Origin: Rhabditoides inermis
Taxonomy: Eukaryota; Nematoda; Chromadorea; Rhabditida; Rhabditidae
Direction of reading: 5' to 3'
Assembly (NCBI GenBank): GCA_963966185.1
Contig: CAWZYM010000306.1
Coordinates: 212,175-276,174 of the forward strand
DNA length: 64,000 nucleotides
A model generated the notes under the pieces. It did no database searches. It was not told where the DNA came from and was given only the letters and a program-made list of their open reading frames with translations. Shown piece by piece: positions 1 to 12,573 of this stretch; position 1 is the stretch's first letter, and each line of letters begins with the position of its first letter. The translations under genes were made by a program, and so were the position numbers.

Positions 1-65
1 TACGAGGTACTGTACTGTTATAATATTTACCAATGTATACATGTTGACATCGATGATTCGTTCAG

Positions 66-1485
66 GTGTTGTCTGACAAGGACAAACGCGCCACGTACGA
101 CAGGCATGGCGAGGAAGGAGTGCAGAAGATGGGAGGAGGTAAGTCTCTGATTTGCGGTTTTACTTATCTTTTTTGACTCATTGAGATGTATGATTAGCAG
201 GCATATTGATTGACTACTGTTCTAGGAGGCGGCGGTGGACACGACCCGTTCAGCTCGTTCTTCGGAGACTTCTTCGGCGGCGGCGGGCACGGAGACAGGG
301 ACGGCGAGGTGCCCAGGGTGAGCGTTGCGTTGTATTTTATAAGCATCTATATCACCTACATTTGTAATTTCAGGGAGCTGACGTTGTCGTTGACCTCTAC
401 GCCACTCTCGAAGAAGTTTATAATGGAGACTTTGTCGAGGTATGTATTTGTAAATGCTTTCGCGGTAGGACCCGCGCGTGTTTAGGTGCGTCGCAAGAAG
501 GCGGTGTACAAGCCGACATCGGGCACCCGGCAGTGCAACTGCAGACACGAGATGCGCACCGAGCAGATGGGCATGGGCCGGTTCCAGATGTACCAGGTAC
601 GTTTCACTCGTCGCTTGTACGTTTCCCAGATACGATTATTTGCTGCAGGTTCGCGTGTGCGACGAGTGCCCCAACGTGAAGCTCACCACCGAGCAGCGTA
701 TGCTCGAGGTACGTTTTTGCATTACGCGATACGTTTCACGATACTTTTATGTATCGAATTCATATTGAATGCGCGTCGTGTGTGTTCCTATGGTGACGTG
801 TGCTAATCTCGTTTTCAGGGGATGCGCGCTGATAGTAATACATGCAGACATAAGATGTTAGCCTCTTATGAATCTTATAATCTAATGAATAATGTTGTGT
901 TTTCAGGTGGAGATCGAGATCGGGGCGGACGACGGCCACGAGCAGGTGTTCGCTGGAGAGGGAGAGCCACACATCGAGGGAGAGCCCGGAGACCTCAAGT
1001 TCCGGCTCAAGCTGGAGAAGCACGCCCGGTTTGAGAGGAGGGGAGACGACCTGTACACCAACCTCACCATCTCCCTACAGGTGCGAGACACAACTCAGTG
1101 AAACGTAGTGAGGTATACGTTCACAGGACGCGCTGAACGGATTCGAGACGGAGATCGTTCACCTGGACGGGCACAAGGTGGCTGTGACGCGGGAGAAGAT
1201 CACGTGGCCTGGAGCCCGCATCCGCAAGAAGGACGAGGGCATGCCCAACATCAACGACAACAACAAGAAGGTAGGCAAAATGGGGTTTCATTCACTGTAT
1301 TGTAATCGTAAACTAATGTCGTGAAACTATGCATGAGTGTGTAATGGTTGCAGGGCATTTTGTACATTACGTTTGACGTGGAGTTCCCTCGGGGCGAGTT
1401 GACGGTGGAGCAGAAGGAGACTGTGAAGGCGCTTCTCCAACAAGAGGACAAGCCCAAGCAGTACAACGGCCTGCAAGGCTACTAG
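66..1485 (+). CDS. DNAJB11: DNAJB11 (ERdj3) co-chaperone, 3' part
   Basis: ER-lumenal Hsp40 that delivers clients to BiP; the N-terminal signal peptide and most of the J domain lie before the window. Exons 66-138, 226-317, 374-439, 486-596, 649-708, 907-1080, 1127-1270 and 1354-1485 keep one open frame with GT-AG borders. The first visible exon is the end of the J domain ([18 protein letters not shown]). A Gly/Phe-rich linker ([20 protein letters not shown]) follows. Next come the substrate-binding domain with the cysteine pairs CNC and CDEC that are typical of ERdj3 ([19 protein letters not shown]), the stretch [16 protein letters not shown], and the family's C-terminus YNGLQGY. It is transcribed in the same direction as the next gene. 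An AATAAA at 1786-1791 is the likely poly(A) signal. The assignment is very secure from the C-terminal match alone. Confidence 0.96.
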
Positions 1486-1785
1486 CCGCCAGCCATCCAC
1501 ATAACGGGTCTCTTCTCCCCCTTCCCAGCCTTTAGCCAATCGATTATCGATTACTCTGTCTCAATCAGTTCGCTGTCAGTTCTTGTGCAACCACCACTCT
1601 GTTCTGTGATTATGACTTGTCCTCCAAAGTATCGCTCTCTGTGTTTTGTGTTTAGGTGATGCGTTGTTGTTGCTTTTTTGTGATTGGGGTCTCTGTGAAT
1701 GCAATTCTGCACCCACACTTGCCTTTCTTTACACCACCTGTTGTTGTAATAATTAGTATTTGTAATAAGTAATAACAAGAATCGA

Positions 1786-1791
1786 AATAAA
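1786..1791 (+). promoter_or_regulatory. poly(A) signal of DNAJB11
   Basis: AATAAA about 300 nt after the DNAJB11 stop codon, in an AT-rich context. Confidence 0.7.
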
Positions 1792-1975
1792 TTATTGTTT
1801 TGCTGTAATTTCATTGTGTTTGAATTGAATCAGTTGTCGATACTGTTGAATACTTAAGTTTTCATTGTTTCCTCCTACTCTTTTCGATTTATTGTGTTTA
1901 GCGTTCCAAATAATTGGGCTTCCCCCGCTACGGAATCGTATACGGGATAGGTGTGAGGAGCCAAGGGTGAGTAAG

Positions 1976-2073
1976 TGACGTCACTATTATGCGTAATATT
2001 GTTTATCTGTGTCACTATTACGCTGACGTCACAGTATTGATTTTTAATCGATTTCCTGCAGGCGATGACGTCA
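1976..2073. promoter_or_regulatory. three palindromic CRE/ATF sites at the USP22 start
   Basis: The full palindrome TGACGTCA occurs at 1976-1983, 2024-2031 and 2066-2073; the last overlaps the proposed start codon of the USP22-like gene. Three copies in 98 bp is far above chance. CREB/ATF bZIP factors bind this octamer in animals; that this cluster acts as the gene's promoter is an inference. Confidence 0.5.
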
Positions 2074-2911
2074 TCGTGTCCCCACGTTGGGGAGCGTCGT
2101 CGGACGCTGACCTCGTGGTACAGCAGTGTCGTGCAGAGACTCGTCTTCCCCTCACAGCCACACTACGCAAAGAACAAGATGGTCAGCCGACAACATTTAC
2201 TAAAATATTTGTTTCATACCTCCAATGTTCCAAAATCACTGTGAAACTTCAAAATTTGAAACTGGTAACGTAATAATGTAGAAATACTACTCACACTATC
2301 AAGATAGTAATGTCATACAATACCCCTGTGTTGTAGTCCCGCGCGATCCGCTGTTCGGTGTGTCCGGCCTCGGAGCGTCTGCGGGTGCAGCCTCTGCTGT
2401 GCTGCTGCACCGAGTGCTGCACCTTCGCCTGCCTCGAACACATTCGACCACACATGCGAGACGACAAACACTACCTCGGTCAGTACCGCCATGATTGTAT
2501 TTTCTGTTGGTTTTTACGTTGACATTGTTTAGCGTTGTCTCTGGAGACTGGCTACCTTTACTGCTTGTGCTGCGCCGACTTTGTCTACGACAGATTGCTC
2601 GAGATGGTCAGGATGAACGCACAGAATGCGTACAGGTGATTAATTTGTCATCACCTGAAAACGCATAATATTATACATAATATATGTGAATATGGGGATA
2701 CCCTATATAATTATACGAGATTTTGTACTGATAACGTGAACGTGATAATTTGATACGGTGTGATTGTAGGAGTGTGTGCCGCCTCGGAGCGTCTAAGAAG
2801 ATCTCGTGGAATCCATCGGACGAGGACGTGCGCGTGTGCAGCCAGCAACAGACATACACACATAATGGTGAGAGAGGGGGGAGGAGAGAGAGAAAGGGGG
2901 AGGGTGGGAGG

Positions 2912-2956
<45 letters not shown>

Positions 2957-4655
2957 ATTGCTTCTTGCTTTGAGGGATGCGCGGCATGGTGAACCTCGGC
3001 AACACGTGCTTCATGAACAGCATCGTGCAGGTACTACTCTACTGTATTATCTATCATTGTATTCTGAGATGATACAGCCACGAACCACGAGACCACGATT
3101 ACTGATCTTTATCCCACGCTCCGTCTCATACTTTTATATATGATTGATGGAAAGAGTATTTGAATGAGGGTTGATGAAGTGATGTGGTTGAGGCGTTGAT
3201 GCACACCCCGACGCTGCGCGACTACTTCCTGTCCGATCAGCACTCGGCGCACTGCCACCTCGAACAGTGCCTCATGTGCGAGATAGGAAAGACATTCCAG
3301 GTACAGGGGAAGGGGGAGGAGGGAGGGTTATGTTATGTTTGTAGGAGTTCTACCGCGGCCCCATCAGTGACGCGTTCGTACCGTCGGCCATGCTACAGAT
3401 GGTCTGGTCACACTCGCATCTAGCAGGGTGAGAGAGAGAGAGAGAGACTGAGCCCGTCCCTTTCCCTTGCAGATACCACCAGCAGGACGCGCACGAGTTT
3501 TTCATCACAGCCCTCGACATGCTGCACAAACACTCGCAACGTGGGTGGTCCGATCGATAGTCGATCAATACAGCCCCCTATCACTCGTCCAATCAATCAT
3601 TGTTGTTCAGCGCCGTTCTCGGAGAAGACGATTCGGAAGCAGGACTGCAAGTGTATCATCGACCGCATCTTCACAGGACAGCTGGAGAGTGTGTTGGGAT
3701 GCAGAAGGTGCCCGGAGACGAGCGACAAGCTGGAGCCGTTCTGGGATGTGTCCCTAGAGGTATGCGGAGAGAAGCGAGAGAGACAAAGATAGAGAGGGGA
3801 CAGGGCAGAGGGAGACGTGTGTTGTGTTGAGGTGCCGGGCGAGGGTTCGGTGAACCTCGAGGACTGTCTGCAGATGTACATCAGACAGGTGCGGATGGGA
3901 GATGGAGTGTATTGATTGATTTACATATGGAAATGGATGTGTAGGAGGAACTGCCCCGGGATGCGTTGATAGAGTGTGGCGGGTGCGGCGGCCGCGGAGC
4001 CGCCACTAAACAGTTGTTATTCTTCAGGTGAGAAGATTGCATAATATTTTTTTTCCGATACATAAATTGTTTGCAGGACTCCCGTTGTTCTCGCCATTCA
4101 TCTCAAGCGGTTCGAGCACGCTCTCAGCACGGCTGGCAAGAAGGTATGTCACTCCCGTGCTCTCTCTCTCCCTCCCTCCCTCCCTCACTCTCTCCTTTGC
4201 AGGTGTCGACGCAGGTGCGCTTTCCCTCCCAGCTGGACATGACCCCATTCTTGTCCGAGTTCAAGAAGGACTCGTGGAAGTTTGACGAGAAGAACAACTC
4301 GCTGGGCATGCTGAATCGGAAGGCGCACAAGTGAGTGCAGAAGGAAGGGGAGAGGGAAGGGGAGAAGGAAGGGGAGAGGAAGGGAGGAGGACAAGTGAGC
4401 ATGGCATGTTGCAGCTACTCGCTGTACGCAGTCGTCAATCACGTGGGCACCCTGGACAGCGGCCACTACACGTGTTTTGTGCGGCACCGGTGAGTGGAGG
4501 GAGATAGATGTCATATGTGATTCCTTCCTTGCAGTGGTCTGAACTCGTGGTACAAGTGCGACGACCACCTGGTGTTCCCCGTCTCGGAGGCGGATGTGCT
4601 GGCCAGCGAGGCGTACCTCCTCTTCTACACTGCCAGCACACTCAAGTTCCAGTGA
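2065..4655 (+). CDS. USP22: USP22/Ubp8-type ubiquitin-specific protease
   Basis: Deubiquitinase of the SAGA co-activator module, removing ubiquitin from histone H2B in the nucleus. Exons: 2065-2181, 2337-2478, 2533-2635, 2770-2867, 2975-3030, 3193-3300, 3345-3427, 3473-3540, 3611-3759, 3832-3888, 3945-4027, 4077-4143, 4203-4330, 4415-4489, 4535-4655; phases agree throughout and give 484 residues, near the USP22 length. The N-terminal zinc-finger UBP domain starts at CPHV and continues through CSVC, CCTECC and YCLCC. The protease domain has the Cys box [20 protein letters not shown], paired zinc-binding CxxC motifs (GCRRC, CGGC), the His box GTLDSGHYT and the Asp in KCDDH. The chosen ATG lies 3 nt after a CAG acceptor, so a 5' UTR intron or trans-splicing is likely. 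USP27X and USP51 are mammalian relatives of the same family. Confidence 0.94.
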
Positions 4656-5330
4656 TCTACCCGTGCCGCCGCGCCGCGCCCGATCTACGAGGCGTCGCGT
4701 GTCCTTGCCATGTCTACCTCGAGTTCTCACCTCTTGCGGGTCTTGGGTCTCCCTCTGCTGGGGACCAGCTCATCACGTCTACATATCCACTCCCTCCCCT
4801 CTCTCTTTCCTCTCCATGTCTCCAGACATGTCCGCTCACAACGTGTGCCCTATTGTGTCCATGTCGCTTTATGTTCTTCTTGAGTGTATCACAGATATAG
4901 ATTTTTTGTTTGTGATATTAGTGAATGAAAGAGTTTTTTTTGAACGGCGTTGTTGTTTTTCTGTGATTTGGATATGATCTACACGGTCGCCAGTTATCCG
5001 CGCGATTTGCCTCCACTAGCTCCGCTCAATTTCTTCTTCTTTTACTGACCGTGACCGTATTATTGATCGTCGATGTGTGATTACTTTCCCAATCGGTAAT
5101 GGAGTATCACACAAATCTTGATATGTGCTTCTGTCTCCTCGCCTTCTTTTCCCTACATAGAAGCTGAATGAGTTAGGCAGATACACTAAAACGTATACAA
5201 GCACTGACGTATTCTGATACTTTGCGTACGTCTTGGCTACCCCAACGATTTTGTGTTGGTTGCCACTCATTAGAATTCTATGTTCATATATACTGTATTT
5301 ATTATTGAAATGAGATTAATATGTACAGCT
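4656..5330. other. convergent 3' intergenic region, no gene seen
   Basis: Spacer between the stop codons of USP22 (+) and cathepsin A (-). It must hold both 3' UTRs; I saw no clear AATAAA for USP22 and no coding pattern. Confidence 0.6.
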
Positions 5331-5622
5331 TCAATAGTTCCTGTTGTTGAGGAAAGAGTCAATGATATGGAAGGCGACCGCGGGCTTGTCAGTGGGGACC
5401 ATGTGGCCGGCACCCTGCAAAGCAAACATCACATTGTATATAATTGTATGCTTCGAAAGTGATTTGTATATACAATTTCATTTATTTCAAATTCCAAAAA
5501 ATCGCCTTACCCTGGCAGTGACGAAGGCCATGTTTCCATACTGGGTGTGGTAGCCGGCGTTCTGACCGTTCACGTTGTACGCCTTCTTCACGTGCGTCTG
5601 CTGAAACACCCACCACGTCATT

Positions 5623-5670
<48 letters not shown>

Positions 5671-5879
5671 CTTCAGTCCGAGCTTCCTGGTGAACCTCTG
5701 TCCCATCAGGAAGTTGCACGCCATGTCCACGTCTCCGGAGTACAGCAGACCCTGCAAGGCGGTTATTACTGGTTTTATCTACCAGTTTGTTTCTAGTATG
5801 TTCAAGCGTCCGGGAGAACCACTACCTTTTGACAAAATCATCACACAGCTGAATCTGATCTGCTGATCACTTGATACAC

Positions 5880-5924
<45 letters not shown>

Positions 5925-8900
5925 CGTACCTTGAGTCCCTTGGCGATGGCGTTCTGAACACGGCTGGTCATGTCGGTGTAGATGCGGTTGTAGTTCAGCT
6001 CGCTGCAGAGACACGGGGTTCTCTCCCTCCCTCCCCCTCTCTCTCTCTCCCCTCCCTCTCTCTCACCTGCAGATCTCCCACTTGGGCGACTTGTTGGAGA
6101 TGAACAGAGCGGCGCGCACATCGGGCCTGGAAATGAGAGGTTTAGAAAAAACCTACGAACATCAAATAATCATTATCATGTGCTGGGTGCTGCCGTTTGA
6201 TACATATATTCAAGCGCGCGACGCAATAGTTTTTTTCCTATTTGAATAGTTCCTGTTTTTTAATCATAAAACTATGATCTATATATGGATTACGCCACCT
6301 CCTTGATTTATCTTCTCTCGTCTCACCTGTTGAGGTAGTTGGTGACCGGTCGCTCATCCAGGCAGGGAACCGACTCCAGCTAAACGAACACACTTTTTTT
6401 TATATTTTATTCATCTCATTGAGTATTGTGTTGTTGTTCGTAGAAAACGTAGACATGTTTCATTCCAAAACAATTTCCTGTCGACAGCATCGCGTGTTGT
6501 GTACTCGCGAATATAGTTTGTAGTGATTAGTTAGAAGTGATGCGTTTGACAATATGACAACTCATGCGTTTCGAAAAATACTCTAAAATTTTAATGAGTT
6601 TATTCTAGAAAAAAATCGTTTTATGATGGTTTTTTTTCTCGATTATTTGTGAATATTCTAAAGATAGAATGTCTGCAATTAATCAATAATAACATGGAAT
6701 TCAATAAGTCTACCTTCTCGGGCATCGGAAGTCCAGTGCGGAACTTGGCCTCATGGATGAATCTATAAGATTATAAGAAACAGCTGTAAACAAACAAAAA
6801 ATATAAACAACCCACGCAACCCACCTCTTAGGGACGAATCCGTCTCCGTTGTAGCAGTTGGAGTACATGTTGTAGGGATTGATTCCGGAGTACCTGTATC
6901 GGTTGGATTATTGATTGAATATCGATTATCGCTTTTCCCCCACTAACCACGCCTGGTTGGCAGCCTCGTTGGCGAAAGAGGGACAGAAACCGAAGCCGTT
7001 CATCTGAAATGAACATTTTTAATTATAAGATTAAGATATTATTTGTTACTGAGTACTGTGTTTGACCTGTGTTTGAAAAGTGTCGTATGAAACGTTTCGG
7101 AGTGAAACGTATCACTAGCAGTGAAACGTACCGAGTGGAACTGGCAGTCGTCGGTGTCGTTCTTACAGCACTCCTTGCGAACCTTAGCCCACTTACTGAA
7201 AACATATCAAAAGATTTATTACCAGTAACGATTCAAATTTTGAGTGAGATGAAATAGTTTCAGATGCAGAAAGTTTGTGTGATCTGTAAATTTGTAACAC
7301 AAAAATATGATGGGACGTCTCTCGATCCCCTTGGCTACCCATGTACAGTATGAGCTCGACCCACAACTGTGTATTGTATTGTATTGTATTGTATTGTATT
7401 GTATTGTATTGTATTGTATTGTATTGAACATTCATAATGGATGTGTGATTGTATGCTAGTCGATACTCTCATTTCCATTGTTTCTGTTGAGTAAGCAGTA
7501 AGCAGCCACGGTTGTTTAATGACAATCTAGTTATAGTTGTAGTGATATTTCTTATCACTAGATCACTACAACGCAGAAATCTTTGGTAGACACCCACGTT
7601 TGCGTGTTAAAATGATAACGAAATTTCAGTTCGGGTATAGTATAGATCACCCCTATAACTCTTATCAACTTTCCGCGAAATCTCGTATAATTCCATACTG
7701 ATAGGGACACATATGGCACGTGGCAGCTGCAAACCGCATCATGACAAAAAGAGCGGTACATTGTGGTTTCAGATAACTGAGAAAAACGACTACTTGATTG
7801 AATAATTAATAAATCGATAAATCGAACTCACACGTCATCGATCATTCCGTGGGCGTATTCGAAGTCGATGAGGGCATCTGTTCCCTCGGGGAAGGACACG
7901 CAGCCATTTCCGATTGCGAAGCCCTCAAAATAACGGTCATTACAATAAGTTAATAAGTACTCTGTTCTCAAAAAGAATTAATAGTGTCTGAAAAACTCAA
8001 AATGAACGTAATTATTGTTGTGTTCCTACACTGTTGCAAATAATATTTCTGTGTGATGAAATAATGATTTCATTTCAGGAATAGGAAATACTGGTTGCTG
8101 GCGCGCACCTTGATGTTGATGTGCTGTTTGTTCTGGTTGTCGAGAATCGTCTGCACAAGAGTGGGCACGTAGATTCCACCTGGAAGAATGTTGGTATTAG
8201 AATGTCTATGCAACAGTTTATTTTTTTGAAAATACCTTGACACTTTTCGGCGCAGTAGCGTACGCATACATGCACTTATATCACACAAAAAGAAAGCTAT
8301 CGAAGAAAGGCAAATTTGTTTTCACCTGTTTTTTTTTCAATTCCGCTATCCATTTTGTAAATGCACTATACTGGAACTAATCATTCTTCAAAGTATAAAA
8401 GTTAAAAAAAATCGTGTAAACAATAAAACAATATAACATATAGTACAAGTACAACTAAAATGTCAGTTAGTTTCAGTTACCGTAGCTCTCTCCGGTCACA
8501 TAGAAGTCGTTGTTGGCAAATTGGGGGAAAGTGGTGAAGAACTCGCATAGAGCCTCCCAGTTCTCGTTCGCCACCTGCATTGTTCGTGTTGTTTACTTGT
8601 TGTTTACTTCTTTGTTGTTTACCTGGTTGTCGTCGGTGTCGGTGTTTCCGTTGTCAGCATAGCTGAATCCGACTCCGATCGGCGATTCGAGCACGAGAAC
8701 GGTGGCGTTCCTGTTCCAAGAGTACGGGTTCACAGACAGAGTCGCGCCGTCCGCGTTCACCTAAATGGCTTTTTATTTGTTTACTTGTCTGTTTACTAGT
8801 TTATTTACATGTTTGTTTACTTGTTTTCTCCTTTCCACCCACCATGTACGGTCCCCACTCGGTGAGAAGGGCGGAAAGTCCGGAGCATCCGGGTCCTCCG

Positions 8901-10303
8901 GTCAGCCACAGCAGCACTGGGTCCGTCGACGGATTGCCTTGCGACTCCACCAGCCTAACATGGTTGTTTGTTTGTTTACTTGTTCACGTTTACCTTAGCT
9001 TGCTGTTTGTGATTTGACTAAGTGTGCTTTGAACGAGTTCGTTTATTTCTCCACTTTCCCCCTTTAGTCAATGCAGCTGTGTAAGCTTTGTGACTACTTA
9101 TTTTGTTTGTTTTCTTGTTTATTTTTCATAGTTGTTTTTGTTTTGTATCTCATTAATGTTTGTTTTTTAATAGCTACTAGTACTACTCACTATTTATATA
9201 ACCATTGAACGTTGAGAGATGTGTTTTCTATTCTCTCTCTAAATGAAGAGAAGGGCAGAGACTACGCGCATTGTTTACCCGAGAACCCGTCAGATTCGCC
9301 GAAACGTGTAAATTACGTTCATAATTATTTCTATCACGTATAGTTGGTCGCATAGTGCATTATATTGAAAATGGTTTTAACAAAACAGCTTCCTATTTTG
9401 TGATTACAACTAATGAGAAATCATGTTTCATACAAAAAACTGTTAAGCTGCGATGTTACATACATTTTTCTAGTAGGTACTACTCACCAATAGTGCATGT
9501 TGTGGCCATTGTTCTTTCCGACCTTGAAATATCCAGAATACTGGTTGAAGTTTGAAGCCGGAGCTCCTGAAACGTATTTATTACGTTTTGTTAAACATGT
9601 GTTGTACTGATATGCATATATACATTCAAAACATCGTATAGTTAGTAGTAAACATCGTAAGTACTATTCTATTTCTAGGAAACGTTCGTTTTATGGTAGT
9701 TGTCTGGGATCCGTTGGTACGTACAGTAGGTGATTCGAGTGCTCTAACCTACTTTGTATATGCAACTCCCGCTAATATGATTCCGATCGAATCTGCTGCG
9801 TCAGTGCTTACACCTTTAGGCTCTGTAGTTAAATTGAGTTCACTGATGTAGAAAGCAAAAGTAGAGTCAGTGAGTATAGCTTCTGACGCACTTTCTCTCT
9901 ATGCTCTCCTCTCTATATTGTAGAATGACTACGCTACAATAAAACCTATTATATATTGAACAAAACCGTTTTGAACATGATGAAGGAAATGACTCAACTT
10001 TGACTTTGGTGTGTGCTTTTCGCAACTACAATTTTCGCACAATCACTGTGTACAAATCAATAATCTACAAAGTATCTACGAAATGTGGGAGAGACAAACT
10101 TTGCCGTATAGCGTTTTACACCTGAAACGGCTTCTATCGTTCACTGTCTTGCATATTTTGTTCTATTATCGCAAATATCGTGTTGCGTTTACTATTTACA
10201 AATACAAGGAGTGTATGTAGTATGTATGTAACGTACCGGGGAGGGAAGTGATCTGATCAGCAGCCACCAGGCCGAGAAGACCAAGGAAAACAAAGGTCTT
10301 CAT
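5331..10303 (-). CDS. CTSA: cathepsin A / serine carboxypeptidase
   Basis: Lysosomal serine carboxypeptidase of family S10, releasing C-terminal residues and in vertebrates also protecting beta-galactosidase and neuraminidase. Seventeen exons (10303-10237, 9566-9488, 8954-8843, 8760-8623, 8574-8481, 8179-8109, 7923-7832, 7195-7132, 7003-6948, 6893-6825, 6762-6714, 6379-6327, 6126-6067, 6002-5930, 5751-5671, 5600-5511, 5414-5331) give 443 residues, the usual size. The start [17 protein letters not shown] is a signal peptide. Landmarks are [10 protein letters not shown] (oxyanion hole), the nucleophile in GESYGGIYVPT, the acid in SGDVDMACN and the base in [15 protein letters not shown]. The intron at 5670-5601 begins with GC (AAG, then GCGAGA), a GC-AG intron. 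A CAG acceptor lies 2 nt before the ATG; a good donor at 10659 could close a 5' UTR intron. Confidence 0.96.
5628..5668. repeat. (CT)n microsatellite in a cathepsin A intron
   Basis: Uninterrupted CT dinucleotides, about 20 units, filling much of the intron that starts with GC. Confidence 0.9.
5883..5922. repeat. (CT)n microsatellite in a cathepsin A intron
   Basis: About 20 CT units directly beside the exon that ends at 5930. Confidence 0.9.
7370..7426. repeat. (TGTAT)n pentanucleotide repeat
   Basis: About eleven tandem copies of a TGTAT unit inside the cathepsin A intron between exons 7 and 8. Confidence 0.9.
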
Positions 10304-10659
10304 ACCTGCAACACAGGAACAAGATCAATGAAAGGGTACATGTACATTGTACAATCTAGATCTAGAAACAAGGAAATGAAGGTTCTCCATTCCCACCCGC
10401 ACTCATATATGGCATGTTCCTAGGTCCATCTTCTGATCCGCTGATAACCACCTTATCATGCCTGTCACAGTTCAGTTCACCGCAGCCTTATCCTAATCTC
10501 CTAATCACCCTCGGATCAGTGCGTACACGGCTGCAGACGTAGTCGAAGTGATATCATTTCAGCACTTTGCCACCTGAAATCTTTCGAGTTTGCTGTGTTT
10601 AGTGTCAATCACTCACAAGCTGACCAGCACACCCAAAAAAAAAAAGATAAGTTTCTTAC

Positions 10660-10835
10660 CACCTCTGTCGACCACAATTTTTTGTTGGGAAAAGACAAAC
10701 AACAGTAAAGAGTGTTTCGCCAGTAGTGCTGGTACAATAGTTCATCTATGTCTATGAGTGTGTTCTACTGAGGTCACGACTTTAGGACGTTTGCGCATTA
10801 GGCTGCTCTATGCACATTCTTCAGACATCATTGAG
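10660..10835 (-). promoter_or_regulatory. possible 5' UTR exon and promoter side of cathepsin A
   Basis: On the minus strand a good donor (GTGGTAAGAAAC) sits at about 10659, and an acceptor stands just before the cathepsin A ATG. A non-coding first exon ending at 10660 would join them. This is inferred from splice consensus only. Confidence 0.3.
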
Positions 10836-11370
10836 GGCGGCGCGCAGCGCCGCCCGTTTGTCTTGATCTTTGACGCGCGCAGCGCGTCACCCCCAAGGCA
10901 TACCCAATTTCCTCTATCCCAATACGATATACTCCATAGTATGTGTTTTTTTGTTGGAATATCATTTGACAAGACTTATGAGAATGATACAAGAAATAAA
11001 TATCGGTTGCGGCATCCAAAATATCCAAAAACAACTTTTCGCTCATTCTGCCACTAAACGTGTTTACGACGACGACGACGACGGTGTGCATCACGTAAGC
11101 CCCGCCCACTGCACTCTGCGCTCATTGGTCGCTCGGCCCACTGTCAGTGCAATCTGATTGGCCGAACGCTCATGCCCCGCCTTTCGCTCAGCCACTCTCA
11201 CATCCCGGCCTCTTGGCTCTCTCACGAGCGTACGCTCTCTGCGCGCTCTCTCTCTTCTTCCAGCCGAGCATGCCCCGCTTTTCGATCAGCCACTCTCTTT
11301 CTATCTCTGACCTCTGATTCTCTCACTCGCGCACGCTCTCTGCGCGCGCTCTCTCTCTCATGCGATTAGA
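10835..11370 (+). repeat. copy 1 of a GC-rich interspersed repeat
   Basis: This stretch matches the reverse complement of 23275-23725 over more than 400 bp. It opens with a GC-rich palindromic block (GGGCGGCGCGCAGCGCCGCC). It then shares the segment reading NIGCG in one frame, CTAAACGTGTTTACGAC, a (GAC)n tract, GTGTGCATCACGTAAGC, CCGCCCACTGCACT and CCAAT-type boxes (GCTCATTGGTCGCTCGG, TGATTGGCCGA). No transposase or reverse transcriptase is seen. It could be a non-autonomous transposon or a duplicated promoter-like segment. Confidence 0.7.
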
Positions 11371-11734
11371 GACTAGAGCCAGAATGGGCAGCCGGCCTGA
11401 AATCAAATCGATCGATCGGTGAGGAGAGGGCGAGTGAGAGCGCTCGGCAATTGAACAACGTGCGAATAGGGGAGAAGCAGAGCAGTGCGGGTGAGGCTGC
11501 TTTGATCTCTGTGCCACAACTTCCCAATTTTAACAGTAATACTACAATTAACATAATATGATAAGGAAGATCAGTTTAACGCACTCGGCTCTGCAATTAC
11601 AATTCATGACCGAGGTTTCAGTGGTTCAGAATCTAATGAAGTCTGTTTTATATGATACGTATGTGCATACATAAATGATTCCAAAAGAAACATTCGAATT
11701 CATTTGCAAACATCGCAAAACATTCGCAAAACAA

Positions 11735-11940
11735 ACTGGCAGATATGAAGATCGAACGCGCCTGGTTAGCACCAGTACGCCCTCACCCTACCACTTGAGC
11801 TATTCCATATCATGATGAAACTTCTTTTAGAATATGGGGTGGCTAGCGCAGTGGATGAGCTATCATGCGGAAGGTCGTTCATCTCAGAAAAAGTCACGGT
11901 GGAGTGACGACCACTCTCACAACTTTCGTGAGCCTCTAGT
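11735..11940. repeat. tRNA-like (SINE-type) sequences, two in opposite orientation
   Basis: On the minus strand near 11815-11735 an A-box-like AGCTCAAGTGGTAGG is followed by a B-box-like GCGTTCGATC. On the plus strand at 11832 GTGGCTAGCGCAGTGGATGAG looks like another tRNA 5' half. Neither folds as a full tRNA by eye, so they are read as tRNA-derived repeat remnants. Confidence 0.4.
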
Positions 11941-12573
11941 CAGAAGTCTGTGACGTCATCTGATCCAAATTCATTGCATTAATTAATGGACCAATTGTAA
12001 GCAGCTAGCGATTTGTACTCGAGAGCCTTAGGTCAGTCCTCTTATTGGCTAGGTCGGCGGTTGTATAACTTGAAACTGCTGATAATCAAACTTTTAACGG
12101 TACATGCACTCGAGATATTACATGATAACTACTGAAGAATGGCTAGTTTACTCGTAGTAGAATTTCATTTCGACTAGCTAGTAACTTGCTAGGTAATAAA
12201 ACTGCTTAGATGATGAAGGGAAGAAGATAGAAATTTGTAACGTGTGTAGCGCGTGTCAATGAGCGATCGGCAGAGGCGTGAGCGATTGGACCAAGTTATT
12301 TCGAAGGTTTCTAATTTAGATACATTCGTATATAACACAGCATTGTTCGGCAACACAAGATCTATCAGTTTCAAAAAAGCGGGAATCACAGAAACTATTT
12401 TATAATTTGAAACCAGTGAATATCACTATGTAGATGTATTGTTGTGTTGTACTTATAAGTTATTTGTATCTTCAATAATGACATTCTGACTAGTGAGTTT
12501 GTAATATGTATGTTTTATTTTCGTAATTCACCAATGTGAAAAAATTTCTTCGAAATTTGAGAAAAGGACATCC

